Both the position numbers and the translations under genes were made by a program. Source: Amphiura filiformis (lineage: Eukaryota; Echinodermata; Ophiuroidea; Amphilepidida; Amphiuridae). From it: a stretch of 64,000 nucleotides of DNA. Of this stretch, positions 55,843 to 64,000 are shown piece after piece. How positions within the stretch are numbered: position 1 is the first letter of the stretch; each line of letters begins with the position of its first letter. Below the pieces are notes generated by a model that had not been told where the DNA came from, searched no databases, and worked only from the letters and a program-made list of their open reading frames with translations. The stretch covers positions 101,144,647 through 101,208,646 of the forward strand of contig NC_092628.1 in the NCBI RefSeq assembly GCF_039555335.1, written 5' to 3'.

Positions 55843-58800
55843 CTGTAATAAGATAGAGAAATGAGAATATTATACAAACACCGGCACTCCGGCAGTACTT
55901 AATGGTTCAAGGTTGGTCTTAACCCAAGCCCTTTTATTAGGAGAATTTGTTTGGTTTTTTTACACAATTATATAGTAATAATCTTGGAGACTGCAAAACG
56001 TCCTGATATTACAATCTATTCTGAAAGGACCAAAACAGTTATCATCATTGAGCTTACAGTCCCAATGGAAGAAAACCTGTCAAATGCCAATGCAAGAAAC
56101 AAAAGCAAATACCAAGATATTGTAGCTGACTGCGAAAATAGGGGATGGTGTACGACTACTTCCCAATTGAAATTGGATGCAGAGGTATTTACAACACATC
56201 GCTGACAAAATGCATCACTGCTCTTGGAGTACCAAGTAGAAAGAGATGTAGCATCATGGATGTGGCTTCTAAAACCGCACTCAGAACCAGCTATGTGATA
56301 TGGTTATGCCGTCAAAGCAAAGCATTCCGACAGATAGACCTGATTCAAAGCTGGAAACCGTCTCCATGTGAAGATAAAGAAGACGAACCAGCACAAGACA
56401 CTCAGACCTAAATATGCCAAGTGACACTTATAAATATTCCTCAACGACACTTTTCATAGCTATACACTAGTCCTGCCTGCTGCCGTACATCACCTCGGGT
56501 GGACCGTTGCAATGGCGTGGCACTTGCTAGTGTAACAGGCTGATTTTATTCGTTTGTTAATTAGACTGCAACAAGATGATTTTACCAATTTTGGCATCTT
56601 CCAAGAGAGAACTACACCAGGAGTGCTCATCTTAAGAAGGGTGAAATTAGACTCCGAAGATGACCGCGCTGGTGATCTACCAATGAACTACCCCTCCAAC
56701 TGGTAGTAAGACTAGGCTCCTGTGACCAGTCATTGTCCTTAACGACATTGCACACCCCAGTTCCAGCAGTGCAAACTCTTCTCAGCTGACTCTAGCCCAA
56801 AGGTCTGCTGGGCAATATGGGGCATTGACTTGACACGCTGGTTTACGCCACTCATACCAGCTATTCCTAGCTTGAAAGTAGGGTGGAGTGCCCAATCTCT
56901 GATGATGATTTAATTATATCTCTGAGGGAAGATGCTGATGGCAGCACTGGAATATGCTCTGAGGGAAGCGGGACAGTGGGACCAGAGTCTGGTCCTAAGT
57001 CCAGAGACCTCAGAGAATTGTTTGATTCCTACCCAAGACAAGGAGATATGCAGTTCAAGAAATACTTCCCAAGACACCTTCAAAGAGGCATTATAATAGA
57101 GTGCTCATCTATATAAGGGTGAAATAAGGTGCTCTACCAATGATTTACTTCTCGTACCTAAAATATGATCTCTTTCAGCTAATGAAGAATATTTTTTGGT
57201 TCAACTCAATATTTTCTCCCACTTTTGTATGGTTTTTATGGATCTTTTGAGGAGGTAAAAGTCACATGGTCTGAGCGGATCAAATTGTTTTATGCCAGCA
57301 GTACATTCCACCACCTGCATGTAAACAACTTCTGTAATGTAAAATGTTGGAACTCATGATCCAGCTAATTCGAGCTCTCAGTTCTACAAAGTCAGATTTA
57401 GGCAAAATGTGATTTTAACATTCATGCATGCTGATGGTGTTGAAAAGTGGACCAAACCATCGACATGAGTATAAATTTATTTATAATCTTAGTCCCCTGT
57501 TATAACTATGCATGCTGTGCAGACTGATTTGTTTTACGGCATGACAGTGGACCTGCTTTTCCATCTATATGTAACATCAATTTTATGCAATTTGCTAGCC
57601 ATTGCTCCTTTTAGATTCTTTAAGTGTTGATGCTCCACACTACCTGGTGCGTTCATAAGTTGGTATCCAAGTTTCATTGCCTGTCCTCGTTTGGGATGGT
57701 TAACATACACCCTCACTTCCCCTCACACCCCAAGACTCCTGAACTATAATACATTTTGAAATTTCAGCGTATGTTTTAGCATGGAGCTGGCATAATTGAG
57801 CCAAAACTTGTATTAATTCCACAAGACTTTCAGCTAGGAACCGGCGTGCTGATGACCGGTAGGGTAGACCCAGGGTTGCCAAAACTTTTCAGCCCAAGTC
57901 GCGGGTATTAGCCGTGAAATGTCGCCCAAATAGCCAAAAAATCGCCCAAAATTTTAATGTCGATTTAGGGGGGTTCTACACTAGGGTTGTCCAGAAAATC
58001 ATATTTGTTAGGAAACCTCGCCTAGTGAAGTTTTTCCCATTATACTATTCATATTAAGTCTATAAACACTTTTTACAAAATTTTTGCAAGTTATCCTGAG
58101 GTCCCTCAAAGCCCCTAAACATTTGAACCCAAGGTTGCCGAATTCGGCAGGCTTTACAATGTGTTAACACACAGGTCCAATTATGAAACTGACGTTATTA
58201 CAGGTAAACTAAGTAGTATGCTCTCTAACTGTAAAAGAGTGAAAAACACACTGTCCAAAAGAGTGAGAAGAGTGAAAATCACTCCAAAAAGAGTGAAAAT
58301 TACTCTAAAAGAGTGAAAATCACTCCAAAAAGAGTGAAAATCACTCCAAATGAGTGAAAATTAGTCCAATTTCCACTCAATCACGAAGCCATATTAGTTT
58401 ATATGGCTCCTTCATAGAGTGGAAATTGGATTTTCACTCTTTTTGGAGTGATTTGCCTAGGTTTTAACTTTGCTTGCCTTTTGCACAATTCAAAGCGGCT
58501 TGGTCAGATGTGGACAAAGAAGTTCCAATACAAATACTGCCTGTCAAGAACCCCTGGTTGTTGCAGGTTAGAAATGAGGTTGTCAAGGACTTTACTGCTC
58601 TGCTTACCTGTCAAGATTCAGCTACTTGCCCGCGTGATGACTACCGCGAGTGTGTGGAGAATACGCTAATCATCTTGGGTGAAACTCCTCCACGTGGCAT
58701 CCATTTCCTCAAGCCAGGCGCCATTCATCAAGCCCGCTGGATGGCCAACAACATCTATGCTGGAAAGATGTACATGTTTTCCAAGGCAATGCTATATGAT

Positions 58801-61800
58801 GATTGTATGGTGGCAAATCTGATGCGTATGAACAAGTTTCTGGCACTTTTCTTCACTCCAGCATGGATGAAAGCCAGCAATGGTGCTGATGCTCCAATAA
58901 CGATCTTCAGCTCATCCACGATATGATGGAATTTCGCAGAGTTGATGAGGAAGTTGCAGACATTGTCATTCAGAAACTTGGTAACCACGGGTGGTACCTC
59001 TCAGAAGAAGTCGTTCCATTTGCAATGTTCAGTAAGAGTCAGAAGATGACCGACAGCTTGAAACAACAAATGGCTGCTCGGCTGTTGGCGACACCAGTGC
59101 CTGAAAACTTACGCCTCGGTAAGCCTCTCTTCCGCAAAGTTGCTCGTGACACAACGTTGGCAGATTTGATTGGTCCCGAATCCCACTCATTGTTCCGCAT
59201 TCTGAATGTAACCACGGATTGGCTTGCTAAACCAGTCGAGCAATGGTCGTCAGATCCTGCATTTTGTGCTGCTGAACAATTTGTTCGTACAGTGAAAGTT
59301 GTAAACGATGCAGCCGAAAGCGTGGAGTCAAGTTAATATCCGACTTTGCCACAATAATTACCACTGATCCTCAGCAAAGATCTTGGCTGTTGCAGGGTGT
59401 TGAACACCACAGGAAGCAGTGCCCCAGTTTTGATAAGAAGACACTTGATATGACACTGTGAAGCACCACAAAATATATAGGCCAATAACAGTCACCACTC
59501 ATAAAATATTGAGTTGTATAAGTACTTCCTCTTCTAGGACATTACAAAGTAAGCAGGTTGGTACAGATTCATAGGCACATACTTTTATTCACTCTCAAAA
59601 TATAAAAGAAAAACTCACTATCCAAAAGGGTGAAAAGAGTAAAAATCACTCCAAAAGAGTGAAAATCCAATTTCCACTTTATCAAGGAGCCATATAAACT
59701 AATATGGAAATTGGACTAATTTTTACTCTTTTGGAGTGATTTTCACTCACTTTCTGGAGTGATTTTCACTCTTTTTAGAGTGATTTTAACTCTTTTTAGA
59801 GTAATTTTCACTCTTTTTGGAGTGATTTTCACTCTTCTCACTCTTTTGGCCAGTGTGTTTTTCACTCTTTTACATTTAGAGAGCATACTACTTAGTTTAC
59901 CTGTAATAACGTCAGTTTCATAATTGGACCTGTGTGTTAACACATTGTAAAGCCTGCCGAATTCCGCAACCTTGGGTTCAAATGTTTAGGGGCTTTGAGG
60001 GACCTCAGGATAACTTGCAAAAATTTTGTAAAAAGTGTTTATAGACTTAATATGAATAGTATAATGGGAAAAACTTCACTAGGGGAGGTTTCCTAACAAA
60101 TATGATTTTCTGGACAACCCTATTCTACACCCCCGTTTTATTTTGAAATTTTTGGAAAATGCTGAAATAAATTGCACCTTCAAAACAATTTGAAATTTAA
60201 AAAAAAAATTTAAAAAAGCGCAAGAAAATTTTAAAGTCGATTTGAGGGGGTTCTACAACCCCCTTTATTTTGGAAGTTTTGGGAAAAGCTGAAATAAATT
60301 ATAAAAACTAACAAAAAATGAAAAAAGTTTTTAAAAAAAGAGAAAAATTAAAAGACGGCTGGGGGGGTTCTACACCCTTTCTTTCTAATTTTTTTATGCT
60401 GAAATAAGTTATAAAAAATAACAAAAACTGATTTTTTGTTATAGGCCTAGGCCTACTGTAAGGAAAATTTATTTGTGAATTTTTGTGGAAATATTGAAAT
60501 AAATTACAAAAAACTAACAAAATTGAAAAAAAAAATGTTTAAACTGCAAATTGAAATAATGAAAAACTAACAAACATTTTCAAAAATTTAAGAACAAAAT
60601 AAACTGCGAGGAAAATAAAATGTTGACTTTTGATGGGGTTCTGCACTATCCTTTTAATTTTGGGGAAATGCTGAAACAAATTATAAACACACGAACAAAA
60701 ACGAATAAACAACGGCCTACAAAAAATGTTCAGCTGAGTGATAACAACATGTGTATGTACTATTTTTAATCAAATTCAAAACGGCCGGTACTTTTGACCA
60801 TCATGCTATTTCAAAAGAAAATGTGCGGTACTAGGTGTTTACACATTTTTATTTCAAAAGAACCGCCAACGGAAAAAAAAACACCTTATGTTGAAGTAGG
60901 AACTTGGCACCCCGCTGACACTAAGAAGCAACTTAAGTCGTCTTAAACCACTTGTGAGTATTTAGATGGGAATATTCTAAGGATAATCCTCCAGCTCAAG
61001 TGGTCTTTAGCAACAACATGTGATGCGATTAAGCAGCCCCCCTGTGCGTGCCATTGTTATGGGAAGCACACTGACCACAGAGTGTTTTGTAACTAGTTGC
61101 TTATTGAATTAGTTGTTTGGTGCTTTTGTTGAATGACCATTGAAAGAATTGGCAATCATGATCAAAAAATAAGTTTTGAAGTCGGCTTTGTCACAAATCG
61201 CCCAACATTCAATACATTTCGCGGGTGAGATTTTCAAAGTAGCCCAAATGTCGCGAAATCGCGGGAGCACTTTCTTTGTCGCAGGACGGAAGTTGAAAAT
61301 CGCCCAATTGGGCGCCCAAATCGCGGGTTTGGCAACCCTGGGTAGACCAGTTTCCCCTTGCTTGGACATAACCGACTGTGAAATCTTACCTGTGCCTGGT
61401 TGTGGTTGTCCATTGTCTCCTATAGTGTTAGTCTGATCTCCAGCTACTATGGTTTGCCCTCCACTTACATTGTACTGATTTTCTATATTTATAGTTTGGT
61501 GAATAGTTGGCACACCTGTAAGTAACAAAAAATCATTACGCTACATTTTAGTTAAATAGTACTTATAGGGGTTGCTTAAAGGCTCTAGTCCTCCAGGTTT
61601 ATACATCAAAAACATTTGTGACCATCCACCACAAAGTGGTAGTAAAGTCGGCTCTAGACCATTTTCTGTTTATTGCAGATTTTGTAACAATGTACTTTCA
61701 GCTTTAGAATGACACCTCAACCAGCTTCATCTGACATCTGGAAGTGAAGTTAAGGTTCATCAAAGGTCAAATTTCTTATATATTTTACATAGAAATCCAT

Positions 61801-62398
61801 ATATTGTTTTTGATTGTATCTCAAAATGGTAAGTGCCGACTTTACTTCCAGTTTGTGGTGGATGGGCACATCTTTGTAGACCCAGGATTGAAATGATAAT
61901 TATTTTGTTTTCTTACAGCCAAAATACATCTTATTTAGTCAATGTCAACATGGGCTCATTGCCAGAAATTGTTTGTAAGATATTGCTCTAATATTGCTTG
62001 AAATCTGGCAATTAAAGTTTAAACAAACATCTCTAACATACATATCTTGTCTTTTCTGTAGAATAATTCAAAATAACATCCTTTTTCTAGTTACCTGCTG
62101 CATTTCATTGATCAATATTATGTGCAACATATTGACAAATTAATTAGTATAAAATATCTGATTGTTGTGATTTTGTGCTTAGTTCTATGCTTCTGGCTGG
62201 TGTTGACGTCTTACCAGGATGGGCAGCTACTGCACTCTGTGCTAGTTGTAAGTTGCTGTCCTCTTCTGCATGGTCTACAGTTAATCTTTGAAGTTGATCC
62301 GTTTCCTGAAGCTCATCCTTCACTGCTAGTTCAGCTTGGTCTGTACTTGGTTCCTTGGTTTGATCAGGAGTTGCTGGGTTTGGATACCTTTCAGCCAT
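53342..62398 (-). CDS. NACHT-LRR (NLR) protein, complete 3-exon gene
   Basis: Exons 62215-62398, 61390-61515 and 53342-55842 join in phase to 936 codons plus TGA. The NACHT NTPase has Walker A GDAGSGKST (residues ~192-200) and Walker B VLFVFDGLDE (~270-279), then TARPHRI (sensor region) and a winged-helix part. Roughly residues 700-936 are ribonuclease-inhibitor-type leucine-rich repeats (LTNLKTLHLQNN, GLTHLNLSMN, LETLILNTTSLTDD, SVKSIDLTSN). The N terminus has no visible CARD, DEATH or DED. It is a ~60-residue acidic, low-complexity segment followed by a Q/N/G/T-rich stretch. Invertebrate NLRs of this type are cytosolic pattern-recognition candidates; ligand and partners are unknown. A 35-nt 5' UTR runs back to an acceptor (TTTTTTCCACAG) at 62434-62435, so a non-coding exon exists upstream. 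No frame damage was seen. Confidence 0.93.
55951..56411 (+). pseudogene. LINE-type restriction-like endonuclease fragment in NLR intron 2
   Basis: Plus-strand frames 55951-56205 and 56145-56411 together carry KRPDITIYSERTKTVIIIEL, TVPMEENL, then after a frame change FPIEIGCRGIYNTSLTKC. The RPD...IIIEL core and the GCRG block match the fragment at 42320-43306. It is antisense to the NLR, has no RT core and is dead. Confidence 0.68.
56412..57862. other. NLR intron 2 sequence, repeat debris
   Basis: No exon was recognised. GAGTGCTCATCT with AAGGGTGAAAT recurs at ~56615 and ~57100, suggesting an old duplicated repeat, possibly the 3' tail of the LINE fragment. Confidence 0.4.
57974..60130. mobile_element. 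nested 2.1-kb element with ~470-bp TIRs and 8-bp TSD
   Basis: The element 57982-60122 begins TAGGGTTGTCCAGAAAATCA and ends with the complement, flanked by TTCTACAC on both sides (57974-57981, 60123-60130). The arms (to ~58450, from ~59640) match over hundreds of bases and carry arrays of AGAGTGAAAATCACTCC. The central ~1.1 kb holds the plus-strand ORF at 58474-59336. Confidence 0.9.
58474..59336 (+). pseudogene. exon-like ORF of unknown family inside the nested element
   Basis: Frame one (58474-58926) reads PFAQFKAAWSDVDKE, then FLKPGAIHQARWMANNIYAG. Frame two (58923-59336) continues LIHDMMEFRRVDEE, WYLSEEVVPFAMF and FVRTVKVVNDAAESV. A single-base shift near 58898 separates them. There is no ATG at the start: an in-frame stop lies at 58465, and a CAATTCAAAG acceptor-like site follows. 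The GAIHQARWM and VKVVNDAAE stretches resemble, from memory, a family of uncharacterised proteins scattered in cnidarian and arthropod genomes, possibly transposon-borne. I assign no function. It may be the element's own protein or a captured exon. Confidence 0.6.
60123..60720. repeat. diverged ~120-bp tandem repeat in the hAT-type element
   Basis: GATTTGAGGGGGTTCTACA, then ATGCTGAAATAAATTATAAA and ACTAACAAAAA recur four to five times, at about 60123, 60240, 60355, 60480 and 60630. The left-hand piece at 57957-57981 shows that the nested element landed in one unit. Confidence 0.7.
61390..61515 (-). CDS. NLR exon 2: Q/N/G-rich segment
   Basis: 126 nt encoding VPTIHQTINIENQYNVSGGQ onwards to PQPGT. 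The acceptor is TTGTTACTTACAG/GTG and the donor CACAG/GTAAGA. It contains three spaced QT motifs (HQTI, GQTI, DQTN). Confidence 0.9.
62215..62398 (-). CDS. NLR exon 1 (start codon)
   Basis: 184 nt, MAERYPNPATPDQTKE onwards to AVAAHP. It is rich in D, E, Q and T and predicted disordered by eye. The donor is CCTG/GTAAGA, phase 1. Confidence 0.88.
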
Positions 62399-64000
62399 AC
62401 TTTGTGTGATGTAATAATAGGTCGTGTCACAATCTGTGGAAAAAATAGATTGTTGTGGTTTTTATTATTCTTGTTGGTTTCCCTCATTCAAAATAATTAC
62501 AAAGTTACATTTTAAAGAAAATTCAAGTTACTATCAATGATTGTCTAATCCAAAAAAAATAATCACACACAAACAAACATAACCTCAAATGACCTTTGAC
62601 CTCTGTATGTGACCTTGGATACCACAAATACATGAAGGTACTCATAATGTAGATGTACGATGCAAGTTTGATAAAATTGGATGCTTTATGCCCAATATTT
62701 ATTGGTCTCAATATGATTTTTAAAATATTGGACTCGACTACGTTTTCGTCCAATATTTTTACTTGCTGACAGTTTTGTCAGTGAGGCACTGACTTTATCA
62801 AAGCTTGGTGTTGTTGTGATGATCCAACAGCTGATGACTGGCGGGAAGTTATGTCACTTCCGGTAGCGATGTTAGTCTTGCTAGCAGTCTTCAGAAGAGG
62901 ATCATACACGACATATATGTGACGAAGACTAGGGTGCATCTCTTGCCCCTCATGTTACACAAATTTCTTGTCCCTAGTCTCAAAACGTTCCATTGGTCAA
63001 TATATTACCCCATACCAAATTTTAAATTATTCCGAAGTCGTTTAGGTGGGCCTCCGTGACGTTGAAATTGTTGGTCAATTGCCATACCATATGCATAAGG
63101 CAGCTATTTTGTTATACATGGTTAACATTAGAAATTACTGCTGCCTTATGTATTTTGTTCATGTAGTTAGGACTATCATGAATCAAGATGTTAAAAAAGC
63201 CCATGTCTAAAAATTAAAAACACAAGGGAGCTATCTACAAGGACCAAGTTTATGTAAACATAAATGGCTGCCCTTTGCTGTTTTTACTGTGTTATTGTGA
63301 AATTACTTCCATATTCATAACTTTCCTGTTTCCATGCCAACTTTGAAACGTTAGGCTGATAGTTACTACTACAGACTATAGTGATCACACACTTGCATCT
63401 AGACCTTGCTGAATTTGATGAGACAACACACACAGGACTGAGGTTCTTCAAATCTTGAGATTGGATATCTCCGACTGGTACTGGCATGATCATTTACCTC
63501 ATTTGGCTTTATACGTAGTCTTTGTTTTTACCGTTTAAGCCAGTGCTTCTCCTGTGTTGGTACTTTGTCACTTGTCACTGCTGAGTGCAACTGCAAAGTG
63601 TACCATTTTGTTTGGTTTTACATTGCAACTTTCTTTTATGTACTATGATTTAACTGGCATTGAAATTATAGGATTCACATACTTAAGTACTTAAAAGTAA
63701 CCTTGTATGAATATTTCCATGAGGTACATGTGTAGTTCTTGGATTGGAACCTCAATTCAAGTATAAAGCAGATCTTTATGGGGAACAAACGTTTTGCCAT
63801 TCATCTGGCCTAGCATCTACAATGCTCTGGAATCTTAAACTTAACTTCTGAGTTTGCTCACCACTACCTACAATAATGCAATTCACAACTTCGCGAAACC
63901 ATCTCTGCTGAGAACTCCGATCTGAAGATTTGAACAAAATACATAAGGCAGCAGCACAGAGGTCGGTATACACAAGAGTCGCATTAGTTTACATGTTCAC
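62399..64000. other. NLR 5' flank, no coding gene recognised
   Basis: The first 35 nt (to 62433) are NLR 5' UTR. The upstream non-coding exon and promoter were not located. Short minus-strand ORFs at 63284-63493 and 63776-63973 have no recognisable motif and no clear splice boundaries. Confidence 0.45.

Larger units (their letters stand above)
57863..61348. mobile_element. hAT-type element in NLR intron 2 with intact TSD
   Basis: The element 57871-61340 has ends CAGGGTTGCCAAAAC and GTTTGGCAACCCTG, flanked by the 8-bp duplication GGTAGACC (57863-57870, 61341-61348). Its sub-terminal parts are rich in TCGCCCAAA/TCGCGGG. Removing the nested element (57982-60122) leaves ~1.3 kb with no transposase. 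It ends only ~40 bp from NLR exon 2. Confidence 0.9.

Noticed and set aside
57534-57882. Minus-strand 60-codon ORFs in NLR intron 2 as extra NLR exons
   Set aside because: Exon 2 joins exon 3 in phase without them, and no convincing acceptor and donor pair encloses them.
61390-61515. Canonical RHIM in the NLR N terminus
   Set aside because: The closest stretch has three residues between G and N instead of two and lacks the V/I-Q start, so I report only a general amyloid-like possibility.
63284-63973. Two minus-strand ORFs of 65-69 codons upstream of the NLR
   Set aside because: No recognisable family, no clear splice sites and no in-phase link to NLR exon 1.

Overview
The window looks like part of a marine invertebrate nuclear genome, probably a deuterostome and possibly an echinoderm. 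That placement is an inference from gene content. The supporting signs are long introns with GT/AG boundaries, an invertebrate-style NACHT-LRR gene, tRNA-derived SINEs with a GCGCTNTATAAATA-like tail, a Penelope-like element with a GIY-YIG domain, and dozens of short terminal-inverted-repeat elements. Nothing in it looks bacterial or organellar.

Three host genes can be read. (1) A complete CHMP7-like ESCRT-III gene lies on the minus strand, with nine coding exons from 24007 down to 8351. Every exon phase closes, giving 434 codons plus a stop. (2) A plus-strand gene related to the N-terminal zinc-finger region of transcription termination factor 2 (TTF2) is visible as three exons at 45561-45669, 47665-47751 and 48792-48867. 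Its last visible exon runs straight into a 23-copy array of a 108-bp unit, and the reading frame stays open through the whole array to a stop at 51282. (3) A complete NLR gene (936 codons, three coding exons) lies on the minus strand from 62398 to 53342.

The most unusual feature is a shared pattern in two of these genes: minisatellites that have captured exon-intron boundaries. CHMP7 exon 2 is preceded by 11 copies of a 59-bp unit that carries its acceptor site and the first ~36 nt of the exon. CHMP7 exon 6 is the end member of a 28-copy, ~131-bp array in which each unit carries most of the exon and its donor site. The TTF2-like exon is the end member of a 23-copy, 108-bp array in which each unit carries the exon core and donor. 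Two of the three arrays have a five-unit higher-order period (653 bp and 540 bp). They place many copies of the same splice sites next to the true exons.

The rest is transposon-rich. 25.0-27.9 kb is a broken CR1/Jockey-like LINE. 28.4-29.3 kb is a long-TIR element. 33.1-34.6 kb is a hAT-type element with an intact 8-bp target duplication and a nested MITE. 36.2-44.1 kb is a composite with ~600-bp inverted arms; it holds a hAT-type element, which holds a Penelope-like element, and also a 5'-truncated LINE tail of the restriction-like-endonuclease type. The 5.5-kb NLR intron holds a hAT-type element (57871-61340), inside which sits a second element (57982-60122) with ~470-bp TIRs, its own 8-bp duplication and an exon-like ORF of unknown function.
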